DNA of 64,000 nt from Phycisphaerae bacterium (GTDB lineage: Bacteria; Planctomycetota; Phycisphaerae; UBA1845). A program made the translations under genes and the position numbers. The stretch spans positions 1 through 64,000 of the forward strand of contig JAGFJJ010000058.1 of assembly GCA_024102815.1 (NCBI GenBank). The letters run 5' to 3'. Of this stretch, positions 20,201 to 28,551 are shown piece after piece. The first letter of the stretch is position 1, and every line of letters starts with the position of its first letter. The notes below the pieces were generated by a model. That model saw nothing but the letters and a program-made list of their open reading frames with translations, had not been told where the DNA came from and made no database searches.

Positions 20201-21823
20201 CAGCAGAAGCCGAAGGCTCATCTCGGCATCGACCTCAACCTCGTACCAGTCGGTATCGCGGAGCGCAAACGGACCGCCGCTGCACGTGTCCCCGCTGCAC
20301 GTTTGGTCCGTGGGACAATCGTCGTCGACCACGCACGGCAATTCCCCGACGAATGTCCCGCTGGTGCCGCAGATCGTCTGGCCGCAGGCAAGCGGCGTGA
20401 ACTGCGGCGCATCGATCGTATCGCAGCCGGGATTGGTTGAGTCAACGTAATTTCCGCCGCAGACCGGTTCCGCTTCGACGTCGGCGCCCGCCGGGCAAAC
20501 CACGGTGCACGGACAGATGTTCGGCGTTGCGCATGTCGTGCGATCGCCCCCATAGAGACCACCCGCTGCGCTGCACTCTGCGGGAGTTACCTCTTCACAC
20601 AGCCCCGTTTCCAAGTCACAACAGGCCCCCGTGAACTCTCCACAGGGCGGATCGAGCGAGGCGCAGGATCGATTGGGAAAAAACAGCGACCCGGCACCGC
20701 AGCCACCCTGCGCGCAATCCTCGCAGACACCGGTGGCATTATCGCAGCACGAACCGAAGGGAAACGGACCGACCTCGCCGGAGAGGCAAAAAGCCACATC
20801 GAAGGACCGGCCGAAAAAGCTCGAGGCGGGCTCCCACGCCGGCGCATTGGGGCCGTAGTCGATGAAGGCTTCGCTGCCGGTGATTGGCCCAGTCGCAGTC
20901 ACCCACCAGCCTTGCCCCCCGAATGGGAAGTTTTGCACGGTACGAACGCCGAACCACCACGTACCCGGTGTCAGGGGCAAATCGAGCCCGGTGATGGAAT
21001 AGAACCAGATGGGATCGCCGAAGAGTGGTCCGTCCATGGTGTTGAAACGGGTCGCACTGACCCCGAATCCGGAGGCGACGACCGCCCCGGGAGATCCCTG
21101 CCCACCCGTGCTGTCCAACACGATATAGTCGGCGCCACCGCTCCAGTTGAACTGCGTCGCTTCATTCCCCCACCAGTGCACGCCCCGAATAGTCGAATCG
21201 CCCTCCAGCAGCACGTCGTCCACGACCCAGCGGGTGAGCGTCCCGTTGGTGCGGCGCTCGGCGGAAAGGGCGAACAAATCGGGATCGGTGGTGTCGTACG
21301 TACCGTTGAAGTAAACCGTGGCAAGCGGGTCACAGTCGTCACCGACGTTCGCTTGGCCGACCCCCGCGGAGGAGTCGATTCGCTTGCCGCCGGTTACTAC
21401 TGCTGAATTCGATTCGAAACGCTGCGGCGGACCGGCCGAATGCGATGCCGCATATTCGCGCACGGCGTCGACCGTGCCCCATTCGACGCGGACTCCGGAA
21501 TCGAGGAACTGGAGGAGCAGGCCGGTCTCCGCGGAATCGGGCAAGGCAAGCCGGACCAGTGCGGACGTAGCGTCGGGGCGCGTCAATCGAACTTCGTGTT
21601 TATCGCCACCGGTCAGTTTGACAAACCAGGTCGCGGGTCCGACTGGTCTGGACTCGGCCATTGTTCCCCGGGCCGCGACCCATTCGAGCCGAACGCCGCC
21701 GGCAGGTTCACCCGCGGCGTCCACGATGGCGACAAACACGCCGCGCGGTATCGAGTCAGCATTGGCGCGAAACGCCGAACAGCCGAGAACGATGATCCCC
21801 AGAATCCACCCTGCCTGTTTCAT
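17240..21823 (-). CDS. Giant secreted Cys-rich protein with TSP3 repeats and IPTL-CTERM-like tail
   Basis: A 1527-residue exported protein. It has a signal peptide (MKQAGWILGI to ANA-DS), then an N-terminal region of ~350 residues with repeated beta-sheet blocks, and many planctomycete-type repeats of the form GACC-x-GxC-x-CxxxGGxYxG. These alternate with segments resembling pre-peptidase C-terminal domains (DVWFAVRGNGRTLV and relatives). A GEVED-like domain follows (AAYIDFNRDLDFDDPGERV, closing with GETEDFDL). Near the C-terminus are at least six thrombospondin type 3 calcium repeats (DADGDTVPDGCDNCP type), and the last ~30 residues, IPAVSTWGMIALLLLVL plus a basic end, fit the IPTL-CTERM sorting signal handled by exosortase-like enzymes. 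It is probably surface displayed. No exosortase gene is in the window. Confidence 0.85.
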   Translation of the reverse strand: MKQAGWILGIIVLGCSAFRANADSIPRGVFVAIVDAAGEPAGGVRLEWVAARGTMAESRPVGPATWFVKLTGGDKHEVRLTRPDATSALVRLALPDSAETGLLLQFLDSGVRVEWGTVDAVREYAASHSAGPPQRFESNSAVVTGGKRIDSSAGVGQANVGDDCDPLATVYFNGTYDTTDPDLFALSAERRTNGTLTRWVVDDVLLEGDSTIRGVHWWGNEATQFNWSGGADYIVLDSTGGQGSPGAVVASGFGVSATRFNTMDGPLFGDPIWFYSITGLDLPLTPGTWWFGVRTVQNFPFGGQGWWVTATGPITGSEAFIDYGPNAPAWEPASSFFGRSFDVAFCLSGEVGPFPFGSCCDNATGVCEDCAQGGCGAGSLFFPNRSCASLDPPCGEFTGACCDLETGLCEEVTPAECSAAGGLYGGDRTTCATPNICPCTVVCPAGADVEAEPVCGGNYVDSTNPGCDTIDAPQFTPLACGQTICGTSGTFVGELPCVVDDDCPTDQTCSGDTCSGGPFALRDTDWYEVEVDAEMSLRLLLSAEFQSAVFLIDGRGGCDGAETIAFVREATCEELTLSRCLAPGTYYVVVAPDRFTGVACGSDYMLSAECGACAVGACCFPDGSCQPDQPRSACEVAGGRYAGDNSSCTSAACAPTPPNDECPQANSIAFDTLFFGNNFLARDDDFPACGTSAPDAGVWFRVTGTGSRLTVSTCHPETNFDTKLQVFCDCSGLGCIGGVDDPSDAPAECILNGLNRKARLSFCSIAGQEYFIHLGGVFDDRGTYGLTVSEEGPCGDATPCSGACCVLGACAATEGAADCLSREGQWYQGETCPDFSCAPARAESCADATIIDSGSFQLTTDLATAEANGPAGPCAVPGANAMQNDAWFRYTASEDCLLMARAESVADGDVLLALYEGSDCGSIVPAGPTTCEEPRTSAAEQIVLHGGESAWIQMGDAGLIRGGGLTTLTVEGVPLAAVGACCHADGTCDLLQAEACAAGGGAFHSAVSSCDEASCPTPSPNDECEEAIDVGPLPASHRVSNKNATGADVWFAVRGNGRTLVAETCGAGSGVADTFLEVYCDRCEAPSLIAGDDDSCAPHAALKWCSAPGVTYLVRVGGIDATRDRGEIQLGVREEANCADAVACPRTYCISRAVSAGGAGTSAVVLDRSTLSVDSACAPYTRHATESAISLTPGRRARIAVRVGGCGTDRIESAAVAAYIDFNRDLDFDDPGERVLLGDPRGSRGEREISGVFEVPWSAVPGLSRLRVVAETGAGSPPSPCGSYPAGETEDFDLTILPATNLSAGPWDDLDDDGLPNFCDNCPDTLNSEQEDSDADGFGNACDECPGFDDGADQDADGVPDGCDVCEGGDDALDADGDTVPDGCDNCPSVANVNQDDRDADGVGDVCDNCPGVSNPAQGDSDDDGFGNVCDTCNGFDDSLDADGDGVADGCDQCPGADDHAPGNLDDDDGDGVVNCADLCPGIDDGAFAPQCLTEIPAVSTWGMIALLLLVLSSAKILFHSPADGRR

Positions 21824-22183
21824 AAATGCGCTCGATTGCTCTTCTCGCTCGCTGGGCGGGAAATCGACAGCCTGCCGGGCCGTTTGTTGCGAGAAGTCTT
21901 CCCCAATGCGTGAATGTCACCCCGGCTGTAGTGTAGCGAACTGCGGGTAGCAATGGAAGTACGATCATCCTGAGCGGGCGCGGCGCCGCCCGAACTCGCG
22001 TTCCCAGAGCGCACAAACGCAGGCGGTTCCTCCGGACTGGCTGGCCTTCGGCCGCTCTTCCGGAGAACGGGCGATCGAATCGCCGCGAAGCCGCAGTGGA
22101 ACTCGAGTCCGTCAGCTCGATGCGGATGATTGTTAATCGACACAATCCGCGAGGGATATGCGATTGCTTCGGAGTGGTTGATT
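21824..22183. other. Intergenic region, nothing recognised
   Basis: These 360 bases lie between the giant surface protein and a small broken membrane-protein frame, both on the minus strand. They should hold the promoter of the giant protein. I see no gene, terminator or repeat that I can support. Confidence 0.5.
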
Positions 22184-22348
22184 TTACGGCCGGCGGTTAT
22201 TTCGCGATGCCCCCACCAGAAACAACGGCACCGCCGCCAGCATCATGCCCGTACCGAGCAAGTTGATGGGGTGCCCTCACCCGAACCCCATCTTGGCTGC
22301 GATTCCCCCGGCCACCAGAATGACCGCCGCAAACCCGAACTTGGTCAT
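22184..22348 (-). pseudogene. Small two-helix membrane-protein frame interrupted by an in-frame TGA
   Basis: From ATG 22348 the frame reads MTKFGFAAVILVAGGIAAKM, then GFG, then TGA at codon 24 (22277-22279), then continues in the same frame GHPINLLGTGMMLAAVPLFL to a TAA at 22184. Both sides look like membrane helices with basic ends, so together they make a helical hairpin of 54 residues. GGAGCAGGGG precedes the ATG. The likeliest reading is a nonsense-mutated gene or a base error; readthrough is possible but nothing supports it directly. Without the stop it would resemble small two-helix envelope proteins, but no family is recognised. Confidence 0.5.
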
Positions 22349-22406
22349 GGTACCCCTGCTCCGAAACTCGCCGCTGGCACGATCGGCCGCAAGATCCCCA
22401 TTTCGC

Positions 22407-23726
22407 CTACCCCAGATCGAGCGCCCGGATGTACTTCCGGTCGCGAACGAAAAGGCGATCTCCCACGAGCGTGGGAACCGTCCAGGCATTCCGATCACAA
22501 AGCTGAAACTCGGCGAGCACCTTGAGCTCCTCGGGCGCCGCCGGGGCCAATGCCAGCTTGCCGTCTTCGTCCAGAATGATCAGCTTATCGCCTGCCAGCA
22601 GAACGTTGGCCTTGGAGAACCGGCGGTCCCGCCACGCCATTTCACCCGTGCGGATGTTCATGGCCGCCAGGAACGCAGGGCCGAAATCTCCCGACGAACC
22701 GTAGAGATAATCCCCCCTGGCCACGGCCGTGCCGTGCTGAATGCGCATCTTCTGGCTGAACCACAGCTCTTCGGCGACGGTTTTGTCGCCTTCGCGCTTG
22801 AGGTGAATTCCGCGCGCCCCCATGCCGTAAGCCGCCGAAACGATGAGGATGTTCCCATCGCACCACACCGGCGTCGAGATGTTCGCGCCGTACTGCGTCG
22901 GGTGCGGGTGCGTCCATAGGAGCGAGCCATCGTCGGGGTCCAGTCCCGAGACCTCCGCGCCGGTGAAGACGACGAGCTGCTTCTGCCCGTCGACGTCGAT
23001 CAGCATGGGCGACGCATATGTCGGACCGAAGTCCTGCGCTTTCCACGCCAGGGAACCGTCCGAAGCCTTCAGCGCGATGATGCTCTTCCCTTCGCCTCCG
23101 ATGGGAATGATGATCGTATCCTTGTAGGGCAAGGGGCTCGCGCCGTAGCCGCGCCCGAGGTGCGAAGCCTCATACTCGGCATGCAGGTCCTTGCTCCAGT
23201 TCAGCTTGCCCGACTTTCGATCCAGGCAGTGCAGCTTGGCGAGGCAGCCCACCGCGAAGACACGGTCCCTGTGGACCAGCGGCGTGGAGTGCGGACCGGG
23301 GCCGAACTCCATGGCCATGTCCTCCTCCCAGGGAACGCTGTAGGCGAACTCCCAGACCGTCTCTCCCGTGGCCGGATCCAAGGCGACGACGACCTCCTTA
23401 CCGTTCATCGCCCACTTGTTTTCTTCCAGCTTCTCGCGCCGCGAATACATCGTGTAGAGGCGATCGCCGTCGTAGACAATGGACGAGTACCCGTCGCCGA
23501 GATCGCGCTTCCACAACTCCTTGGGGCCGGACTCGGGCCAATGGTCCGCGATCTTCGCTCCCGGAACGCGAAAGTCCGTATGCACGCCGCCCCATTGCGG
23601 CCAGGCGTCGCCCGCATAGGCGACCGCTCCGGGTGCGACGCATCCGATCAGCAGCACGATCCCCAGAAGGCTGGGGCATCTGCCGGGAAAACCGATCGCG
23701 GGTACTGGTTGCATCTCGCCTGCCAT
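22407..23726 (-). CDS. Exported PQQ-type beta-propeller protein
   Basis: A 439-residue secreted protein built of PQQ/BamB-like propeller blades: repeated units such as VVVALDPATGETVWEF, LHCLDRKSGKLNWSKDL, IIALKASDGSLAWKA, VSGLDPDDGSLLWTH and LAAMNIRTGEMAWRD. ATG 23726 is chosen since GAGGAG lies 8 bases upstream; then comes a signal peptide ending near AYA-GD. The opening DAWPQWGGVHTDF is typical of planctomycete paralogues of this family, which are numerous and mostly uncharacterised. PQQ binding or dehydrogenase activity is not implied; the catalytic Asp/Glu and Cys-Cys of quinoprotein dehydrogenases are not seen. Confidence 0.9.
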   Translation of the reverse strand: MAGEMQPVPAIGFPGRCPSLLGIVLLIGCVAPGAVAYAGDAWPQWGGVHTDFRVPGAKIADHWPESGPKELWKRDLGDGYSSIVYDGDRLYTMYSRREKLEENKWAMNGKEVVVALDPATGETVWEFAYSVPWEEDMAMEFGPGPHSTPLVHRDRVFAVGCLAKLHCLDRKSGKLNWSKDLHAEYEASHLGRGYGASPLPYKDTIIIPIGGEGKSIIALKASDGSLAWKAQDFGPTYASPMLIDVDGQKQLVVFTGAEVSGLDPDDGSLLWTHPHPTQYGANISTPVWCDGNILIVSAAYGMGARGIHLKREGDKTVAEELWFSQKMRIQHGTAVARGDYLYGSSGDFGPAFLAAMNIRTGEMAWRDRRFSKANVLLAGDKLIILDEDGKLALAPAAPEELKVLAEFQLCDRNAWTVPTLVGDRLFVRDRKYIRALDLG

Positions 23727-23927
23727 CACCAAAACTCCTCTAGTGGTAAGCCGACGCGGCAAAACTCGCGTCGCGTACTGTCCCCAACGCCCGGCCGTGC
23801 CGAGACATTCCCACGAACGTGCCACACCGGCGAAAATCGCTGCCCGGAGCCCTGGCCCGGCACGTCCCCTGGACTTACCCCCGCGCCGTACACCCCTGCG
23901 ATCGGCTTCCTCAACGTTGATCGAGCC

Positions 23928-24962
23928 CTAGTCGTTCTTCTCCTTTGACTCCTCCGACTTCTTTTCCTGATTCGATTTCGCCTTCGCCGACGCTTCCTTC
24001 TCCTGCTTTTCTCTCTCGGATGGCGACAGGTAGCGCAAGGTGCTCTTGGCCACGGCCTCCATTTTGCTCTTCTCCTCCATGCCGGGCCGGCCGATCAGGA
24101 ACTCCATGTTCGCCGTGCTCTCGTTCTCGACGAAAAGTCCGGCGTCGATGTCGTAGAACGCCTTGCCCGTGGACTCTCCGGACAGTTCCGGCGTAACCTG
24201 TCCCGGCGGGGGCTCGGCCGGGGCTTCGAGACTGTGCTTGCCCGTAAAGGTCACAACGGCGACCTTGTTCCCCTCACGTTCGGTCACCTTCTCGAGCTTG
24301 AATGTGTAGTCGGTGATCATCGTGCCGAACTGGTAGGGCTCACGCGTCTTGGACGTCCAGGTTTCCCCGACGTCGATCTTGCGGTTGGGATACATGGCCA
24401 TGGCCGATTCGCCCCATTTCTGGCGCAACGAGTCGGCGTTGAACTGTTGCTTGATCTGCGCCCAGACCATGGAATTGCCGGCTTTCTCGGAGACATCGCT
24501 TTGAAGCTCGTCGACGCCGCTGATCCCCTCGATTGCGTCCTTTGGTCCGACCTTCAGCGTGAAGGACTGCCCCATGAGTGCATCGAACACGGGCTTGAGC
24601 ATGGGGGAAGCATCCGCGGCGTCGGGAGCGTCGGTATCGTAGGCCAGCGTGCCCATGAACGGCGTATTAACCTTCTGGCTGAACCGGTCAAACGTCATGA
24701 CCACGGAGACGGCATCTCCCTCGCCTTTCTTCACCTCTTCCCACATGCCCACAACCTGCGTCATCGTCGTCTCCACGGGACCCGCGGGACCGCCGGGCAT
24801 CTTCTGCGTGATGTCTGCGCTCTCTTCGACGTAGTGCTTGGCTCCAGGTTTGAATTTCCGCTCGATGGTCACAGACTCAGCGAGCGCTTGACCGGCGGCA
24901 AGGCCCAGAAGACAAGCGCACGCCGTGACCACCCACGTCTTCCGATAAGAAAAAAGTCGCAT
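23928..24962 (-). CDS. Exported protein resembling DUF6263
   Basis: A 344-residue secreted protein. ATG 24962 (MRLFSYRKTW) has AGGGGAG close upstream and starts a signal peptide ending ALA-ES; the frame runs 15 codons further but without a signal. The body has the layout of DUF6263-type exported proteins: a beta-rich lipocalin-like pattern with repeated blocks (TLKVGPKDAIEGISGVDEL, TWTSKTREPY, FYDIDAGLFVENES). The last 40 residues are Lys/Glu-rich (SEREKQEKEASAKAK) and probably disordered. The family assignment is from memory and tentative. The propeller gene follows on the same strand in 201 bases. Confidence 0.65.
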   Translation of the reverse strand: MRLFSYRKTWVVTACACLLGLAAGQALAESVTIERKFKPGAKHYVEESADITQKMPGGPAGPVETTMTQVVGMWEEVKKGEGDAVSVVMTFDRFSQKVNTPFMGTLAYDTDAPDAADASPMLKPVFDALMGQSFTLKVGPKDAIEGISGVDELQSDVSEKAGNSMVWAQIKQQFNADSLRQKWGESAMAMYPNRKIDVGETWTSKTREPYQFGTMITDYTFKLEKVTEREGNKVAVVTFTGKHSLEAPAEPPPGQVTPELSGESTGKAFYDIDAGLFVENESTANMEFLIGRPGMEEKSKMEAVAKSTLRYLSPSEREKQEKEASAKAKSNQEKKSEESKEKND

Positions 24963-25364
24963 AATGCTCCCCTGATCATCCGTCTTGGAGGTTCTTCGAT
25001 CGCACACGATGTCGACCGCACGACATTCAGGATAACCGCGCCCCCGGTGCGGCGAAACGGGGCGCGGGCTGAAAGGAGCGGCCCCTGCGTTTTGCCTTAC
25101 AGAGTTGCAAGGATCGCCCTGCGTTCAACGCAAGTCTAACGGAGGAGAACACCGGACGGGCGTTGGATTCGGCAAGAGGTGGTCAGGATTTGTGTGTCCG
25201 CCTCGAAATGCGCGGCCGGCATTCGCCGATGCGCCGGGAAGCGGCGTTCGTTTGGCGGCGTTGAAGGATTGCCGGATGCCCGGCCAGGCGTCTTTGGTGC
25301 CTGCTGACCTGGGGGTCGAGGACTTGCGCCTCGACTCGTCCGTGGGATGGTGTATTGCTTCCCG
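24963..25364. other. Intergenic region, nothing recognised
   Basis: About 400 bases upstream of the DUF6263-like gene. It must hold that gene's promoter on the minus strand, but no convincing -35/-10 pair, terminator or coding frame is seen. Confidence 0.45.
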
Positions 25365-25535
25365 TCAGTCGGCGGAGTGGCTGCTGATTCCCTTCGCGTG
25401 CCGCTCATGCTCAACCTGCTGCTGCTGTCCGGTCAGCATCTCCGGGTGCGCTTCCTGGCCGCACTGACATCCAACGATGAACGACGAGCCGAACAGCATC
25501 GCCACGATCAGGCAGCGTGTCACCATCTTCTTCAT
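25365..25535 (-). CDS. Small lipoprotein
   Basis: A 56-residue protein, MKKMVTRCLIVAMLFGSSF then IVGCQCGQ and a polar Gln/His-rich tail ending KGISSHSAD. The basic start, hydrophobic core and lipobox IVGC (Cys23) make it a clear lipoprotein, cut to a mature part of 34 residues. GGAGAG lies 7 bases before ATG 25535, which supports translation. It has no recognisable family. It resembles in layout the small lipoprotein at 26606-26815. It may be an envelope stress or entericidin-like small lipoprotein, but that is speculation. Confidence 0.7.
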   Translation of the reverse strand: MKKMVTRCLIVAMLFGSSFIVGCQCGQEAHPEMLTGQQQQVEHERHAKGISSHSAD

Positions 25536-25760
25536 TGCCGCGCTCTCCGGTTAGGTAGCGATTCAACGCCATGGAATGGCCCGAATCTGGATCGCTGGTA
25601 TCTCTGACAAGTTAGTTCACTAGAAACGGTAGCGCCCTGAATCAGACGGGTCAAACCCGATGATACGCGAGCGAGACCTTCAACGGTGAGAAACACATCT
25701 CACGGTCTTTTTTCGGACGATTTGCACAGGCGACTGGACTTGCGTTGTTCGCGGACGAAA

Positions 25761-26363
25761 TTATCCACTTAGCGCCGCTAACCGGGCGACCCGGGCATCC
25801 GCCCAGGAGGTGGGTTGGTCGTGACGGATGATCTCCAGCAGGTCGATCAGGGCGTCCGCGTCAAAACCTGCCGCAATGAGATACCGCGCAGCCTGGACAT
25901 CCGCGCGGATTTCCACGGCCAATGCGGCGTCCGCCCCGGCGGACCGTTCGGCGAAGTGATCGCCCGCGGCAAGATGAGCCATTTCATGAGCGATGACCGC
26001 GGCAAGGAGCGCGTCGCTGCGAAGTCGTTCGTAAAGACCTAGCGTAACGTAAATCCGCCCGCCGGGAAGTGAAATGGCGTTGGGCGTGGCACTATCCAGC
26101 AGCCGGACCCGGCATGGCGGTGGCGGATCCACCGCTCTCTCCCTCAAGCGCTGGGCAATCCGTTCCGCGCGGTGTTCGAAGGACGCGTCACGGATGACGC
26201 CTCCGAACCGTTCCTCGACCTTGCGCGCCGCCCGAGAACCGGCCAGCGCTTCCGCCCGATCCGGCGATGCCGTGTCGTGCGACATCGGGCCCGACATGCA
26301 GCGGCAACCGACGTTGACGGGGAGTGCCGCCGCAATGAGGATGAGGGCAAGAACGCGCTTCAC
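25761..26363 (-). CDS. Exported M48-family zinc metallopeptidase
   Basis: About 200 residues. The zinc motif HEMAH in AAVIAHEMAHLAAGDH is typical of M48 peptidases (HtpX/BepA/LoiP-like), with a later Glu in EIRADVQAARYL as third ligand. The family acts on misfolded envelope or outer-membrane proteins. A GTG at 26363 opens a proper signal peptide (VKRVLALILIAAALPVNVGC), perhaps a lipoprotein although the lipobox NVGC is not canonical. Another GTG at 26423 is in frame but puts 20 polar residues in front, so it is less likely. Ribosome sites at both are weak. The protein is short for M48, with only the catalytic domain. Confidence 0.8.
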   Translation of the reverse strand: MKRVLALILIAAALPVNVGCRCMSGPMSHDTASPDRAEALAGSRAARKVEERFGGVIRDASFEHRAERIAQRLRERAVDPPPPCRVRLLDSATPNAISLPGGRIYVTLGLYERLRSDALLAAVIAHEMAHLAAGDHFAERSAGADAALAVEIRADVQAARYLIAAGFDADALIDLLEIIRHDQPTSWADARVARLAALSG

Positions 26364-26605
26364 GCCAGGGTGCGCCCGCACCCCAGGCGGGCCTGTCCGG
26401 CAAGACCAACGGCCGGATTTCACCCTTAACGATTACGATATCGAAACGATCCCCCTTTGCTGGATCGACCTTCCGCAACCGGTAGCGCGCAAAGACCAAG
26501 CCCCGGGAATATCCCTGAGTCCGAAAAGGGAATCCCGTGGCGCACGGAGATACAGCCACTCCGTGAGACGACCGACGCGGTCGTCACGCCGCAGCGCTTC
26601 CTTCG

Positions 26606-26815
26606 TCAATCGGCCGTACCGACAAACTCGCCCGGTGCCGGCACGAATTCGCCGAGCAGGTCGGCCGTGTAGTCTTCCACGAAGCCGAGAATTCCCGCGA
26701 CCACGTTGTTCCGCAGATCGCCGAGCGTGCAGCTCGCGAAGGTCGTGCCCACCATCGCCACGGCGACCGCGAGCATGGCGCGTCGCACCTTGCCACCTCT
26801 TGTAACATTGACCAT
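26606..26815 (-). CDS. Small lipoprotein
   Basis: A 69-residue protein from ATG 26815 (MVNVTRGGKVRRAML), with GGGAG 8 bases upstream. The signal ends in lipobox FASC, followed by TLGDLRNNVVAGILGFVEDY, then TADLLGEFVP and an acidic end. The mature protein is ~40 residues with an amphipathic helix. I have the impression that proteins of this layout (C-T-L-x-D-x-R-N-N-V) recur in related planctomycetes, but no function is known. Longer in-frame starts upstream would precede the signal with polar residues, so they are rejected. Confidence 0.7.
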   Translation of the reverse strand: MVNVTRGGKVRRAMLAVAVAMVGTTFASCTLGDLRNNVVAGILGFVEDYTADLLGEFVPAPGEFVGTAD

Positions 26816-26928
26816 CGCACGTTCTCCCGAATCCACAAGAAAGCCGGTATCACCTGAACATCATCGAGCCCATTGCCGGCGCCGCAGCATTGAAAAGCAG
26901 CCACGCGAACCGGCGGGCATTCCTCGCA

Positions 26929-28380
26929 TCAGAAGCTGGCGCGGAGCCGGAGGCCGAAGACAAACGCGTCCCGGTCGTTGTCGTCGCCGCCCGGGTTAAC
27001 CACATACTGGAGGTCGGGCGTTAGCACGCACCACGGCGCCAATTCATAGGCGTAATACAGTTCGTACACCGTCTCGCTGTCGGCACGCGGACGCGTCGCC
27101 CGGCGAAGGTCGTCCGACAGGATTCCCTGCGCGACGGCGAAGGCGACGGTGTCACGATCCCGGCCGGGAATGGGCCCGCGATACTGCGCGCCGACGGCCC
27201 AGAAATGCTCGAACAGGTTGCGGTCTTCGTGCGCGAATCCGTAACGGGCGAATGCCGACAGTCCCTGCTCGTCCTTGGGGTCATCCTGCTCCTTCCAGAG
27301 CATCTGGTCCGAGCCGAAGTAGAATCCGTAATCGCCGGTCTGCACCCTTCGCGCCAACAGACCGCCAAGGGTGTTGCGATATTCCGTCTTGGTGCGCGGA
27401 TCGTACCACGTGCCGAATCGATAATGGCCCGGCAGAATGTCGCCCCTGCAAATCCATTTCGGGGCCAGGCCGAGTTCCGCGTACGCGGCGAAGCGGGCCT
27501 CGTCGTGGAAGGCCGAATCGAAACCCGTGCGTGTCGGTCGGGCGTCGTTGTCCACCACCGCGGCACGGAGATTCAGCCAGTCCACCGGCCAGAGGCTCGC
27601 GTAGAGACCCAGACCATTGCGGTGGGGAATCGTGGGATTGGTCACCAGGGCCGTGTTCAGAAACTGGATGTCTTCGCTGTTGGCTGCGGCGTTCTCGTCG
27701 AAGAGATCCTTGGCGGTAACCAGCCGTCCGACGCGCAGTTCGATGCGGTCGTCCAGCAGGCGCTGTCGCCACCACCACTTGTCCACGAAGATCGGCTCCT
27801 CCGGTCCGGCGTCGCCGTCGGTACGGAATAGCCCGCCGATTTTCTCCCGATCGAAGTCGCTGACTTCACCGCCGTAACTGCCCTTGGCGCGAAAGAAGAA
27901 CGTGCCGCCGTCGATCCATTTCATCTTTTCGAAGTCAAGCAGCAGGGTCAGATCGTAGGTTCCCGCGAAATCCGTCCCGTTGGCGGTTTCCAGTCCGCCC
28001 TTCATGTTCGCCATGAACTGCGTCTGGCTGGTCAGCTGAATGTCGATTCCCGATTCCTTGAGCTGCGTACGGGCGCCTCCCCAGTCACCGGTGAGTTGCT
28101 TGGCGGTCCAGACGTCGTACGCAGGAGCGGACTTCGATTCGCCAGGCGCGGGCGAAGCCTCCGTCGGCTCGGCGCCGCCGGTCTCCTCCGACTTGGGCTG
28201 TTCCGCCTGCACCGTCGCCGACGGCGTTGAGGCATCCGCTCGAACTTCCGCCGCGCTCTGCGACGAAGGATCTCCCGCCGCTGGATTCGGTTCGGCCTGC
28301 CCCCACGCCGACACACTCATGCAGCCTGCGACCCCGGCCACCCACCATCGTTGCAGCAACTCGTTCCATCTCAGATTCAT
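26929..28380 (-). CDS. OprB-type carbohydrate porin, first of a tandem pair
   Basis: A 483-residue outer-membrane protein. After a signal peptide (MNLRWNELLQRWW to AWG-QA) there is a Pro/Ala/Glu-rich linker of ~70 residues, then the OprB signature start LTGDWGGARTQLKESGIDIQ. Later blocks (YDLTLLLDFEKM, KWWWRQRLLDDRIELRVGRL, IPHRNGLGLYASLWPVDWLN, GHYRFGTWYD) match the 16-strand porin fold, and it ends in the outer-membrane signal with a terminal Phe (FGLRLRASF). OprB porins carry mono- and disaccharides. No sugar permease or regulator adjoins. A paralogue follows upstream on the same strand. Confidence 0.93.
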   Translation of the reverse strand: MNLRWNELLQRWWVAGVAGCMSVSAWGQAEPNPAAGDPSSQSAAEVRADASTPSATVQAEQPKSEETGGAEPTEASPAPGESKSAPAYDVWTAKQLTGDWGGARTQLKESGIDIQLTSQTQFMANMKGGLETANGTDFAGTYDLTLLLDFEKMKWIDGGTFFFRAKGSYGGEVSDFDREKIGGLFRTDGDAGPEEPIFVDKWWWRQRLLDDRIELRVGRLVTAKDLFDENAAANSEDIQFLNTALVTNPTIPHRNGLGLYASLWPVDWLNLRAAVVDNDARPTRTGFDSAFHDEARFAAYAELGLAPKWICRGDILPGHYRFGTWYDPRTKTEYRNTLGGLLARRVQTGDYGFYFGSDQMLWKEQDDPKDEQGLSAFARYGFAHEDRNLFEHFWAVGAQYRGPIPGRDRDTVAFAVAQGILSDDLRRATRPRADSETVYELYYAYELAPWCVLTPDLQYVVNPGGDDNDRDAFVFGLRLRASF

Positions 28381-28551
28381 CTGCTCGCCCGCAAGGAACA
28401 CGTGTGCTTCAACCGGACTTCCCACTCGCCGCGGTCGGATCAATCTCAGTCAACTCAGTTCAGTTCTATTATCGGGCGCCGCGCGATTGGCCCTTAGACA
28501 TGCCGCCTGACGCCGGGAAAACCCTTAGTGAACAGGTGCTTCGACGCTGCG

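Noticed and set aside
22277..22279. Selenocysteine recoding of the TGA in the small membrane-protein frame
   Set aside because: No convincing SECIS-type hairpin directly behind, and the residue lies between membrane helices without redox context.
25686..25713. Hairpin GTGAGA-N6-TCTCAC followed by GGTCTTTTTT
   Set aside because: Stem of only 6 weak pairs, and no plus-strand gene ends nearby.
26188..26559. Minus-strand open frame of 123 codons upstream of the M48 gene
   Set aside because: Overlaps the M48 gene in another frame and loses any protein-like character after 60 codons; evidence was too weak to list it.
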